Shown piece after piece: positions 1-7,668 of a DNA stretch of 27,202 bases. Every line of letters begins with the position of its first letter. The first letter of the stretch is position 1. Made by a program: the position numbers and the translations under genes. This stretch comes from a virus. The notes below the pieces were generated by a model. It had not been told where the DNA came from. It did no database searches and was given only the letters and a program-made list of their open reading frames with translations. The DNA is taken from positions 1 to 27,202 of the IMG/VR virus record IMGVR_UViG_3300006920_000192. One strand, 5' to 3'.

Positions 1-27
1 CAACTTTCGTAAGGCTTTTTTAGTCAT
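1..27 (-). CDS. 5' end of a small early gene (partial)
   Basis: Only the first nine codons are inside the window (MTKKALRKL on the minus strand). The start is supported by a purine-rich leader (AGAGAGAGATAGTG) just before ATG and by a sigma70-like promoter immediately upstream at 61-89. The promoter is a near copy of the one that drives the neighbouring gene at 153-383. Nothing can be said about function. Confidence 0.55.
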
Positions 28-40
28 CACTATCTCTCTC

Positions 41-109
41 TGTTTTCTCATCATATATACATATTACGATAGGCTAGAAAATAAGTCAACCCCTAAAATA
101 ACTTTTTTT
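41..109. repeat. direct repeat copy 1 (promoter cassette)
   Basis: This 69-bp stretch matches 397-465 with one visible mismatch, and the first 61 bases are identical. It contains a complete minus-strand promoter and untranslated leader, so the repeat unit is a regulatory cassette and not a coding duplication. Confidence 0.93.
61..89 (-). promoter_or_regulatory. sigma70-like early promoter
   Basis: On the minus strand the sequence reads TTGACT, 17 bases, TAATAT. This is a well spaced -35/-10 pair. It points at the partial gene starting at 27 and lies wholly within the direct repeat. Confidence 0.72.
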
Positions 110-152
110 CAAAATAATTATTCATCGGATTTTTTGCTAATAGTCAACCAGT

Positions 153-383
153 TTAGGCTACTTTTTTGCCCATTGATACTTGCCAGACAAAGCATGATTC
201 CATCAACTTTACACACTCTTCAAAGGTGGCACTAGTAAACTGAGAAACCAGCATACCGTTGGTATCACGACCAAGGAACCCATCACCAACTTTGGTAATG
301 GTCACGTTACCTGAACGACAGTTAACGCTCTCCCAAGTCTCGGTGCTACGCCATTCTGCTTTTTTCCATTCTGAAATCAACAT
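153..383 (-). CDS. small hypothetical early protein
   Basis: This encodes a 76-aa protein of unknown function starting MLISEWKKAEW. I chose ATG at 383 because AAAGGAG lies seven bases upstream. The in-frame ATG codons near 410 lie within the leader and have no ribosome binding site. The protein is soluble, rich in Thr/Val/Gly, has two cysteines, and shows no signal peptide, membrane segment or recognised motif. It is a single gene behind its own sigma70-like promoter (417-445), typical of short host-takeover genes made early by T4-like phages. That role is inferred from context only. Confidence 0.72.
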   Translation of the reverse strand: MLISEWKKAEWRSTETWESVNCRSGNVTITKVGDGFLGRDTNGMLVSQFTSATFEECVKLMESCFVWQVSMGKKVA

Positions 384-396
384 TGATATCTCCTTT

Positions 397-465
397 TGTT
401 TTCTCATCATATATACATATTACGATAGGCTAGAAAATAAGTCAACCCCTAAAATAATTTTTTTT
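397..465. repeat. direct repeat copy 2 (promoter cassette)
   Basis: Second copy of the 69-bp element at 41-109, with one visible mismatch. It carries the minus-strand promoter of the gene at 153-383 and ends just before the divergent plus-strand promoter at 479-507. Confidence 0.93.
417..445 (-). promoter_or_regulatory. sigma70-like early promoter
   Basis: Minus-strand TTGACT, 17-base spacer, TAATAT, identical to the promoter at 61-89. The -10 hexamer lies about 33 bases upstream of the ATG at 383. Confidence 0.75.
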
Positions 466-478
466 GAGAAGAAAACAC

Positions 479-507
479 TTGACTTATTTCTCAAAAAGAA
501 TTATACT
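479..507 (+). promoter_or_regulatory. sigma70-like early promoter, divergent
   Basis: TTGACT, 17-base spacer, TATACT on the plus strand, followed by a short leader with AAAGGAA before ATG at 545. Its first eight bases (TTGACTTA) match the minus-strand promoters, so the two directions are probably recognised by the same host polymerase form. Confidence 0.78.
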
Positions 508-544
508 GTGTATATGATGATGATTAACAAAGAAAAGGAATATA

Positions 545-1033
545 ATGACTATTTACGTTGATATGGATGGAGTCATCGCTGACTTCTTTAGTGAGTTGGC
601 TAATTACGCCAAAACGAATAACTGGAAAGAGATTCCCGATAAAGAAGCAACCATTAGTGAGTTGCGTGGTACTGATTTCTTTGCTCGGTTACCAAAGTTT
701 AAAACTTCTGATGAGTTGATTGCGTTTGTTGATAAAGAGACTAACGGCAAGTGGTGTATTCTATCTGCACCATTGCGTGATGATTATGACAACTGCACTT
801 TCTGGAAACGTCAGTGGCTTAATGATAATGGCTATGATCCGAAAGAAGCAATCTTCACGAAACTGAAAGAGAAGTTTGCGTTAGATGATAAGGATCGTCC
901 AAACATTCTGATTGATGATCGTGCTGATAACATTGATCGTTGGACAAAAGCTGGTGGTATCGGTATTCGATATCAAGCGAATGAAGATAGCCTTGAAGAT
1001 TTATTTTCGAAAGTAAGGAGTGCTATGAAATGA
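545..1033 (+). CDS. 5'(3')-deoxyribonucleotidase (HAD superfamily)
   Basis: This 162-aa protein belongs to the NT5C-like branch of the HAD phosphatases, which remove phosphate from (deoxy)nucleoside monophosphates. The N-terminus carries the HAD nucleophile motif DMDGV (D6 and D8). Downstream is a Ser/Lys region (ILSAPL, then WKRQWL) and near the C-terminus the acidic motif LIDDRADN that completes the Mg2+ site. The length is normal for phage members. ATG at 545 has AAAGGAA upstream. The gene is transcribed away from the replication operon but fits the nucleotide-metabolism theme of the reductase and ThyX at 10-13 kb. Substrate preference cannot be read from sequence. Confidence 0.88.
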   Translation: MTIYVDMDGVIADFFSELANYAKTNNWKEIPDKEATISELRGTDFFARLPKFKTSDELIAFVDKETNGKWCILSAPLRDDYDNCTFWKRQWLNDNGYDPKEAIFTKLKEKFALDDKDRPNILIDDRADNIDRWTKAGGIGIRYQANEDSLEDLFSKVRSAMK

Positions 1034-1245
1034 GAGGCCATAGCTATTATGGAATGTCATATCGAGGTTGGAAATTCTACTCCGAGTGGGAAGAAGAAGT
1101 CGATAGATGCAATAAAAAACTTTGGCATTATGTCGTTGATCCTAATGGCAAAGAAACTGTCGCATCTATCGGCAGCTCCTACGAGTTTCCGAATCAGACT
1201 GAAATTCATCAGTATATCGATTCGTTAATCGGGGATGCTTCCTAA
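1030..1245 (+). CDS. small hypothetical protein downstream of the nucleotidase
   Basis: This 71-aa protein is rich in Tyr, Trp and Glu (for example SYRGWKFYSEWEEE). ATG at 1030 overlaps the nucleotidase stop by four bases (ATGA), and AAGGAG sits nine bases upstream inside that gene, so translation is probably coupled. No known motif is visible. Its 3' end runs 21 bases into the 3' end of the opposing dehydrogenase gene, a tail-to-tail overlap with no obvious terminator hairpin between the two operons. Confidence 0.72.
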   Translation: MRGHSYYGMSYRGWKFYSEWEEEVDRCNKKLWHYVVDPNGKETVASIGSSYEFPNQTEIHQYIDSLIGDAS

Positions 1246-2418
1246 CAAATCTTTCCTCGAGTTCCCGTAGTGGAACACTTTCACATCTTTACCACCATCC
1301 ATACAACTGCGCCAGGGATCAATGACATATGACCCTGGTGCAAACTTATGGTTATCGAAGTGCTTTGGCCAGCCGAGCATATATGCCGCTGGCTCTTGTA
1401 GTACATTATCATAACTGACATCCCAGCCAAGCTGTTCAAGATAATATCCAACGAGAATCGATGGTGATCCTTCCTGCTGATTATCTAATCCTGGTTTGAA
1501 TCCAGATCCAAGAACAACGCATGGCATATCATCTGGAACACCGACCAGTTCAAAGTGTTTTGCAATATTCAGTGCTTGCTCTTCTCTCGCTACCATAATC
1601 GCATCGAACAAATCGTAACCAAATCCGTGACGATCAGCGAAAGACCGAAGGGCAATGTTATCACGAGGATGACATCCACCACCATCACCAAGACCAGCAG
1701 TCATATACTTCGGACCCATAATACGGTCAGTTGAGTGTTTCAACGCATCAGTAACAACATCTACATTCATATGACCAACTGCCATTGCAGCATCTTGGAT
1801 CATATTGACAAGACAGAGTTTCGCGGTGATGAATGTATTATAGAAAACTTTCGTGCTTTCCATCTCTTCCCACGTACCAACTTCATACCGAATATCTTTC
1901 TTCTCCATCATCGGCTCGTAGAACGCAATCAGCTTCATCGCATCACCAGTCGTTGAACCATCTTCGGTACCAATCATCACCATCTCTGGATTTACAAAGT
2001 CCCACTTCACTGTGCCCTGTGCAATCAAATATGGATTGTAGATGAAACGACCGTTTGAAATGAGAGGCTCAATCTCACGGCGGACTGTACCGGGAAGCAT
2101 CGTGCTAATCATTACAATCATCGTACCTTTGTCAACATGGTCGTCAACCTTTTTTGTCGCTTCGATAGCAATCGTGTAATCGAAGTCTTTCGGCTCAAGA
2201 TGACTTGAAGGATGCCGACCATCATATGCAAAGTCATGTTGAGTTGGAACAGCAATAAAGACAATATCTTTACCTTGTACTGCTTCTCGTACCGAGTCGA
2301 CCATCTTTACTGTCGTATCAATCTTAGCGATATCATAACCAACCACATCATGATATTCACTCATCACTTCTGCTACATCTCGTCCGAGCTTGCCCACTCC
2401 AACAAATCCGATATTCAT
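1225..2418 (-). CDS. UDP-glucose/GDP-mannose dehydrogenase family protein
   Basis: This 397-aa protein resembles nucleotide-sugar 6-dehydrogenases, which oxidise a UDP- or GDP-hexose to the uronate with two NAD+. The Rossmann motif GVGKLG is at residues 7-12. ExxK around E187-K190 with N194 matches the central domain. The catalytic cysteine is C249 in GGGCHPRD, and GFKPGLD near 306-312 corresponds to the family's C-terminal FKP-D motif. The start is placed at 2418 because AGGAG lies seven bases upstream; the longer open frame begins inside the preceding gene. It is the last gene of the minus-strand modification cassette. The exact sugar is unknown, and the deviation from the usual GGSCFPKD suggests an unusual substrate. 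Confidence 0.85.
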   Translation of the reverse strand: MNIGFVGVGKLGRDVAEVMSEYHDVVGYDIAKIDTTVKMVDSVREAVQGKDIVFIAVPTQHDFAYDGRHPSSHLEPKDFDYTIAIEATKKVDDHVDKGTMIVMISTMLPGTVRREIEPLISNGRFIYNPYLIAQGTVKWDFVNPEMVMIGTEDGSTTGDAMKLIAFYEPMMEKKDIRYEVGTWEEMESTKVFYNTFITAKLCLVNMIQDAAMAVGHMNVDVVTDALKHSTDRIMGPKYMTAGLGDGGGCHPRDNIALRSFADRHGFGYDLFDAIMVAREEQALNIAKHFELVGVPDDMPCVVLGSGFKPGLDNQQEGSPSILVGYYLEQLGWDVSYDNVLQEPAAYMLGWPKHFDNHKFAPGSYVIDPWRSCMDGGKDVKVFHYGNSRKDLLGSIPD

Positions 2419-2431
2419 TTCAATACTCCTA

Positions 2432-3058
2432 TTACGAACCAATTACTAAAAGATTGCCTTTTGAATTTACTTCTGACCAATTTGCTTTAAATGGTCCTAA
2501 TTCTGTTGTTACGTTAATATTGTGAAATCCTGCTCTCTTAAATTTATCATGCCACCATTCTTTGCTTTCTCGAATATGGTGAGATTTATCAAACTCATAT
2601 GCTGGAATCAGATACTTCTCACCATCTCCAAGTGGAATCACCGCAAAGATTGTTTCACATTTTTCTCTTAATATATCCATCTGCTCATCAATATGTTCAT
2701 ATTCAATATGCTCTAAAATATCTTTTGCAATTAAATGATCACATGTTCTGAAGTCATTGCTAAATGGCTCTATCACTTGTATGTAGTTACTCGTTTCTTT
2801 CATTGATTGGCTGATTGCATATTCTGATACATCAACACCATATGCTTTTAAACCAAGAAGACGCAATGCATTTACGAGGAAACCTTTTGCACAACCAAAG
2901 TCCATTACAGTATGGTCGTGCATAATTCCCATTGATTGAATGATATGATGTGCGAGGGGAATTGTTAGCTCTGGCATCCAGCGATAGTTTTGATAAAGCG
3001 ATTTGTCTGCCTGTGGTCCGTTCTCATAATAACTCTTATCAAAAAATTCTTTTTCCAT
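2432..3058 (-). CDS. class I SAM-dependent methyltransferase
   Basis: This 208-aa protein has a Rossmann-fold methyltransferase core. Motif I is VMDFGCAKGF (about residues 51-60), then GVDVSEYAI as motif II, and KDILEHIE as motif IV. The N-terminal lead (FFDKSYYENG) is common in sugar or small-molecule methyltransferases of capsule and glycan clusters. The start has AAGAGAAG upstream. The gene lies 13 bases before the dehydrogenase. Its acceptor is not identifiable; a sugar hydroxyl or carboxyl is the natural guess from its glycosyltransferase neighbours. Confidence 0.82.
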   Translation of the reverse strand: MEKEFFDKSYYENGPQADKSLYQNYRWMPELTIPLAHHIIQSMGIMHDHTVMDFGCAKGFLVNALRLLGLKAYGVDVSEYAISQSMKETSNYIQVIEPFSNDFRTCDHLIAKDILEHIEYEHIDEQMDILREKCETIFAVIPLGDGEKYLIPAYEFDKSHHIRESKEWWHDKFKRAGFHNINVTTELGPFKANWSEVNSKGNLLVIGS

Positions 3059-3070
3059 TATTTTCTTCTC

Positions 3071-3316
3071 TTAATCAATCCAGTTCCAAATGCCTCTTAT
3101 TGCGAGAAAAAGATACATTAGTTCCATTAATGCTCTCGGAACATCTCTGTCTTTCCAACCCATGTAAATCCAAATAACGCAGCTAACGCAAGCGATTGTC
3201 CAACCTATCGCTTGATTCGTTGATTCACCACCTGATAGTATAAATGCGCTAATCATAGCGAGGACAAATCCTATCCAACGCCATCCATCTATCTTTTCAT
3301 AATATCGTATTTTCAC
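3071..3316 (-). CDS. small three-helix membrane protein
   Basis: This 81-aa protein has three hydrophobic segments at about residues 13-30, 36-53 and 62-79. The last two are Trp-rich and end in AIRGIWNWID. The pattern is loosely like the C-terminal half of PnuC nicotinamide riboside transporters, but at 81 aa this would be less than half the usual length, so I do not assign that function. It sits inside the modification cassette and could also be a membrane anchor or transporter-like accessory. Confidence 0.65.
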   Translation of the reverse strand: MKIRYYEKIDGWRWIGFVLAMISAFILSGGESTNQAIGWTIACVSCVIWIYMGWKDRDVPRALMELMYLFLAIRGIWNWID

Positions 3317-3319
3317 AGA

Positions 3320-3391
3320 TCATATCCAAATCTTAACATCACTATGATACTTATAAAGGTAATCAATCGACTCTTGGTCATAAAGACTCAT
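3320..3391 (-). CDS. possible 23-aa peptide filling an intergenic gap
   Basis: A minus-strand frame reading MSLYDQESIDYLYKYH and seven more residues starts with ATGA overlapping the methyltransferase stop at 3388-3390. It ends three bases before the ATG of the membrane protein at 3316. The perfect fit to the coupled architecture is the only argument; no ribosome binding site is obvious and the peptide is very short. Confidence 0.3.
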   Translation of the reverse strand: MSLYDQESIDYLYKYHSDVKIWI

Positions 3392-3939
3392 ATACAGTTT
3401 CTTACCAAAAATAAATAATTGTTTGGCTCTTCACTACTTTCGAGTATAACTTCATAATTTCTCAAAGTCAAGAAGTTTTTAAACTCTTGTGGATTTCTTG
3501 GAGTCGTTGTTGTATATGTAGGTTCTTTTTGTCCAATTGTAGATATATTGAAACACATGTGACCACCATCTACAGTATGGCGAGAAAGAAATTGCATATA
3601 TGCTGTAGTCTCTTCCATTAACACATGATGCCACACATAAAATAAAACAATCAAATCAAACTTGTCGTTGAAATCATCATCAAAACTATGAATCAAATAT
3701 CGTTTCTCAATAGTATCAACATAGTTATGAAGACATCTTGGTGAGATGTCAGCAATAGCATATTCACTTGCATACGGCTTAATCAGATTCAATTGTCTGC
3801 CGTCGCCAGGTCCAATCTCAAGAATTTTTTTACCACGAATAAACTCTACATAATCTGGTATTCTATTGATTGGATTTATATAAGTGAGACCATTCTTATT
3901 ATAACCTTTATTCCAATGTTCTACTCTGTCTTGCTCCAC
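3388..3939 (-). CDS. class I SAM-dependent methyltransferase
   Basis: This 183-aa protein has a methyltransferase core. Motif I is ILEIGPGDGR (about residues 39-48), then IADIS for motif II and FDLIVLFYVWHHV for motifs IV/V, in the style of Methyltransf_11/25 families. It uses GTG as start codon. The G of the upstream TAG stop is the first base of GTG, giving a 1-base overlap, and GAGGA is nine bases upstream. It directly follows the radical SAM gene, so the two probably act in one pathway. Its short C-terminal part leaves little room for a substrate domain, suggesting a small acceptor. Confidence 0.8.
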   Translation of the reverse strand: MEQDRVEHWNKGYNKNGLTYINPINRIPDYVEFIRGKKILEIGPGDGRQLNLIKPYASEYAIADISPRCLHNYVDTIEKRYLIHSFDDDFNDKFDLIVLFYVWHHVLMEETTAYMQFLSRHTVDGGHMCFNISTIGQKEPTYTTTTPRNPQEFKNFLTLRNYEVILESSEEPNNYLFLVRNCI

Positions 3940-5303
3940 TAAACAAATTCCTCGTGCATCAACGGTGTAGTAAAATCAGGGAAACGGTCAACTTTATCAT
4001 TGACAAAATCGTCTAACATATTTACGTTATCCGTGAAGACGCATCCCGTACACCGAGTCTTTGCGTCAAACTTTTGTTGAATCCGCCCATCCATATAATC
4101 AAGAATATCTGTAGCATGACACAACTGATACTCTTCAGCAAACACTGCGTAACCATCATTGAGAACAACTGAGTCGCAGGGATATACGGTACCTGGTTTA
4201 CCAGAAGCAACATCAACTTCTTCAGATAAGTACGGACGAAAGTAAGATTGATGACACTTGGACGTTTGAGGCGCACCATGTACTTTGTACTGATGAAAGA
4301 AACGTGGGTCGGCAACTTTTTGAAGTGTGTTGTCGAGCGACTTATGCTGGCGAATCAAGTCATACTGACTAAGCAAGCAATTCGGCAACAAGCGAATATA
4401 CTTTGCGCCACATCGATCAGCAACCATTGATGCTTTGTTAAGAAGTTCGACACGGTCACTCATGATCTCATCGGATGCTTCATGCTCAACCGTATACACC
4501 ATTGAACAACCCACAACGGTATTCTCATAATCTATCTTATCTTGCGGTAGACCAATCGTTTTTTCCCAACCATTAAAGATATTGATTGATACTCGAATCC
4601 ATGAGAACATTTTCCAAACATCATCGTCAACTCGGCGAGTCAATGTGCCGTTTGTAATCAGTGCAACAGAAAGGTCTACACTTTTCAACCATCGAACAAG
4701 TTCATTAAAGTATTTGTACGAAGTTGGCTCACCACCGCCCGTAAGAATAACCGCTTTCAATCCACGAGATTTAAGTTTAATCACATAGTCTTGTATCGTC
4801 AACATATCAAGGCGGCTATGTGTATCACGATAAGTCACAGAACAATATGGACACTTGAGATTGCACGACCCTTCTGGTGAAATATGCGTAGAGATTACAG
4901 TATTTGGACCACCGTTCTTATAGTTAAACATCGCTTCTGAATGCCGCCAAAACTTGATGCCTGTTGAGGTATACGTATGTTCTTCTACGCTTTTATCAGT
5001 TGGTAATACAGATTCGATTGCTTCGTCAGAATAAAAGATAAAGACGTTTGAATAGTTTTCACCATTATCGATTCGATCAAGAATCTTATTACCGTATTCA
5101 GTATCTATCGGATGCAAAGATGACTCATTATTCTCATTAATAAGTTCGTAGTTTGATACCCAGTTTTCAATCTTACCACGAGCAGCATATCGATGAATAA
5201 TCAACTCATCTTTATTTTCGTAAAGAGTAACAGTACCACCATCTTCTGGGAGTTCGATAGTACGAATTGCTGTCATATTTTTTGTTCGTAGAGTTTTGCT
5301 CAT
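3939..5303 (-). CDS. radical SAM enzyme with SPASM-like C-terminal cysteines
   Basis: This 454-aa radical SAM enzyme has the CxxxCxxC cluster motif at C147, C151 and C154 (CNLKCPYC) and the SAM-binding GGGEP at 189-193. The C-terminal part has further cysteines (C350, C376, C395, C418, C421) spaced like an auxiliary Fe-S cluster domain of the SPASM/twitch type. About 130 residues precede the core with no recognised fold. Translation is coupled to the carbamoyltransferase by an ATGA overlap and to the GTG-start methyltransferase by a 1-base overlap. Members of this superfamily modify peptides, sugars or nucleotides; which of these applies here cannot be told from sequence. Confidence 0.85.
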   Translation of the reverse strand: MSKTLRTKNMTAIRTIELPEDGGTVTLYENKDELIIHRYAARGKIENWVSNYELINENNESSLHPIDTEYGNKILDRIDNGENYSNVFIFYSDEAIESVLPTDKSVEEHTYTSTGIKFWRHSEAMFNYKNGGPNTVISTHISPEGSCNLKCPYCSVTYRDTHSRLDMLTIQDYVIKLKSRGLKAVILTGGGEPTSYKYFNELVRWLKSVDLSVALITNGTLTRRVDDDVWKMFSWIRVSINIFNGWEKTIGLPQDKIDYENTVVGCSMVYTVEHEASDEIMSDRVELLNKASMVADRCGAKYIRLLPNCLLSQYDLIRQHKSLDNTLQKVADPRFFHQYKVHGAPQTSKCHQSYFRPYLSEEVDVASGKPGTVYPCDSVVLNDGYAVFAEEYQLCHATDILDYMDGRIQQKFDAKTRCTGCVFTDNVNMLDDFVNDKVDRFPDFTTPLMHEEFV

Positions 5304-6868
5304 TTTTTTGTTACCAAATAATTATGTAAAACAAGATGATTGATTTCGAATTTATCAAACGTATCTAATGATTGCTGAGGCGTTTCAACGATAGGCTCTT
5401 GCATGTTGAATGATGTATTCAACAAAACTGGAATACCACATTCGGCATAAATCTTTTCTAAGAGTTGATATACAAAAGGTTCTTGTCCATATGTGATAAT
5501 CTGTGGTCTTGTCGAATTATCAACGTGATTGACTGCATCAAGTTTTTCTCTCCACGCTTCTTTAATCGTACCACTCGTACTCATATATGGTGATACTGGC
5601 ATATAGTCTTCAAGAATTTGTTGAACATAGTTGTCAAGAATGATTGGCGTATATGGGCGATACCACTCTCTTTTTTTGATTTTAAAATTTAAATAATCAC
5701 GACCATGCTCACCATCAGGAATACACATAATGCTTCGATGACCTAATGCTCTTGGCCCGCTTTCACTTCTCCCTCTTGACATACAAATGACTTCACGTTG
5801 CAATAATATATTAGCAACTTTATCAATCGTCAACTCTTCATAAGTATAACTTGATTTTTCTAAACAGTCAAGTACTTCTTCGTCGGAATATTCTGGTCCG
5901 AGATATGGAGAAAATAACTGATTAGACTTTGGATTCTCTAAACAATGATGCCAGTACCACAAAGCCATTCCCGCAGCAAGACCAGTATCGTTTGGAAATG
6001 GAGGGCAGTGTAGATTTTTGAAGTTGCTTTTGACTCTCGTATTTGCTACACAATTGAGAGCAATACCACCAGCAATACAAAGATTATCATTAGGATGCCT
6101 ATCCAATATTCTGTCATAGATGCTTTTTATCTCTCTTTCTGTTATTGTCTGTAGAGCATTTGCCACGTTCTGACTCATCTCGCTGTTCGAATCGGATAAG
6201 TCTTCATCGTTGTTATAAGCAACACCGTGCGGGTCGGTATAGTGTTGTCGGCGTCCTTGTTGTAAATCTTTCTCAACTTTTGAATGAAGCTCTAGGTCAG
6301 ATGTTCCATAGGCAGCAAGTGCCATAATCTTACCAGCACCAGAACCTGGATCCCATTTATGTAAACGAGGCATACGATAGTTATTCATCGTAATACCTGA
6401 CCACCATCCTGCAATGTTCTTTACCTTTTCGGTACCAAACTTTGTTATCTTATTTCCAGATGCTTCTGCCCATGAGAAGTTTTCGTCGTCTCCACCGCCA
6501 TCTTGTGTAATGATAGTAGCACTATCAAAAGGAGACGTGAAGTACGAAGAGGCAACATGACAGAGATGATGATTTACAGCGTATGCCCTTTTCCCATTAA
6601 TTTCAAAAGAATCGAAATTTACATCTTTTGTATCGGGAACATTCCATGGAGGTTTACGACCAAGCGATTGTTGATTTGTAAGGATTACATCAATATCATC
6701 TATTGTAAGATTACAATGTTGTAAACTCTTATCTAAAAACTCCTGATTGAATCCATAATCATGCTTGATACGAGAAAATCTTTCAAGCTCCCAATTTAAA
6801 AGTATCTTACCATCTTTCATAATACAGATAGCAGCGTTATGTCCGTTGTATGCAGATAATGTAATCAT
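5300..6868 (-). CDS. carbamoyltransferase (NodU/CmcH/TobZ family)
   Basis: This 522-aa protein is full length for the family that transfers a carbamoyl group from carbamoyl phosphate, through carbamoyl-adenylate, to a hydroxyl on a sugar or natural product. The N-terminal Kae1-like domain has the metal-binding histidines in NHHLCHVASS (H100, H101, H104), DGGGDDENF at 123-131 and GGIALNC at 267-273. The C-terminal part has the YrdC-like motif SGPRALGHRS (370-379) and LLNTSFN (482-488). It overlaps both neighbours by ATGA, between a glycosyltransferase upstream and the radical SAM gene downstream. A carbamoylated sugar is therefore a reasonable product; whether it ends up on phage DNA, virion glycan or host surface is unknown. 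Confidence 0.93.
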   Translation of the reverse strand: MITLSAYNGHNAAICIMKDGKILLNWELERFSRIKHDYGFNQEFLDKSLQHCNLTIDDIDVILTNQQSLGRKPPWNVPDTKDVNFDSFEINGKRAYAVNHHLCHVASSYFTSPFDSATIITQDGGGDDENFSWAEASGNKITKFGTEKVKNIAGWWSGITMNNYRMPRLHKWDPGSGAGKIMALAAYGTSDLELHSKVEKDLQQGRRQHYTDPHGVAYNNDEDLSDSNSEMSQNVANALQTITEREIKSIYDRILDRHPNDNLCIAGGIALNCVANTRVKSNFKNLHCPPFPNDTGLAAGMALWYWHHCLENPKSNQLFSPYLGPEYSDEEVLDCLEKSSYTYEELTIDKVANILLQREVICMSRGRSESGPRALGHRSIMCIPDGEHGRDYLNFKIKKREWYRPYTPIILDNYVQQILEDYMPVSPYMSTSGTIKEAWREKLDAVNHVDNSTRPQIITYGQEPFVYQLLEKIYAECGIPVLLNTSFNMQEPIVETPQQSLDTFDKFEINHLVLHNYLVTKK

Positions 6869-7668
6869 GACATTTGTAAACTCATTTCTTCCGACATATT
6901 ATATATGTCTGCCTTTGGAATCAGATGTTTCCATGCTTCTGATATTTCAATGTCTCTTGTTGCTGGTGTCCAGTTTAACCATTTATCACGATACCATTCT
7001 TGTGACGGTATGGAATCTCCTATCTCTGCTGAAAAGTTAATCGCAGTTAAATGTTTATACAACATTGTCTGTGGATTCAAACAAAAACCAAAGTTATAGT
7101 TTTGAATCATTGACGCGACTTTTTCTAAGTTGGGCGATGTTGGTCCAAAATGAGTCGAGAAGTGAGGCATTCTATCTATGATCCAAACAACAGGTCCGAT
7201 TCTTGGGCGTTGAGGAATACGCCAGCAGTAATTTTTCCAAAGTTCAATCTGAGTTGTACCAAGACAGGGCGAAGAGCTATACATTGACTGTTCAAAAAGT
7301 TTATCAACATCGCCTTTTGCATATACCATATCAGGTTCAATAAACAACACACGATCTGGTTTTATATTATATTTTTTTACACAAATATTATAGTATTTAC
7401 GAAACTGATTTTTAGGCGTATCAACTTCCTGCTGAAACCAAGTGACTTTCTCATTGTGACCGTAATGCTCTGCCATAAATGCATGTACATCTTCCTGTAG
7501 CTTTGGCATAGGAACTTCTTTGCCGAGATAATGTACGGTATCTTTTACAACCCAAGGGTCTAATGAATATATCACAAACAAATGGTCGACTGAATCTATA
7601 ACTGAATCAATCGATTGTTTAAGAAAATCAATTCCATAGTGTATGCGGTAAATAGCCCAAGTATTCAT
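6865..7668 (-). CDS. putative glycosyltransferase (GT-A-like)
   Basis: This 267-aa protein begins like family 2-type glycosyltransferases (MNTWAIYRIHYGIDF, then SVIDSVDHLFVIYS). It carries a metal-site-like EPDMVY in place of a DxD after a hydrophobic strand (RVLFIEPDMVYAKGD). I see no signal peptide or membrane anchor, so it should be cytoplasmic. ATG overlaps the stop of the preceding small frame by four bases, and its own stop overlaps the carbamoyltransferase start, so it sits inside a strictly coupled run. The donor and acceptor are unknown. The family call is moderate because only the fold-level pattern is visible. Confidence 0.68.
   Translation of the reverse strand: MNTWAIYRIHYGIDFLKQSIDSVIDSVDHLFVIYSLDPWVVKDTVHYLGKEVPMPKLQEDVHAFMAEHYGHNEKVTWFQQEVDTPKNQFRKYYNICVKKYNIKPDRVLFIEPDMVYAKGDVDKLFEQSMYSSSPCLGTTQIELWKNYCWRIPQRPRIGPVVWIIDRMPHFSTHFGPTSPNLEKVASMIQNYNFGFCLNPQTMLYKHLTAINFSAEIGDSIPSQEWYRDKWLNWTPATRDIEISEAWKHLIPKADIYNMSEEMSLQMS

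Noticed and set aside
118-147. A further TTGACT on the minus strand after the stop of the gene at 153
   Set aside because: At 17 bases spacing the -10 would be TGAATA, a poor match, and the duplicated promoter at 61-89 already explains expression of the next gene.
1225-1245. Bidirectional terminator at the tail-to-tail gene junction
   Set aside because: No inverted repeat with a T-run could be seen; the two coding regions simply overlap by 21 bases.
3071-3316. Annotation of the three-helix protein as a PnuC transporter
   Set aside because: The similarity is limited to hydrophobic pattern and a few Trp/Gly positions; at 81 aa it is much shorter than PnuC and lacks a convincing motif set.
4022-4315. 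A 97-codon minus-strand frame inside the radical SAM gene
   Set aside because: It lies wholly within a well supported coding frame that includes C-terminal cysteines, and has no ribosome binding site of its own.
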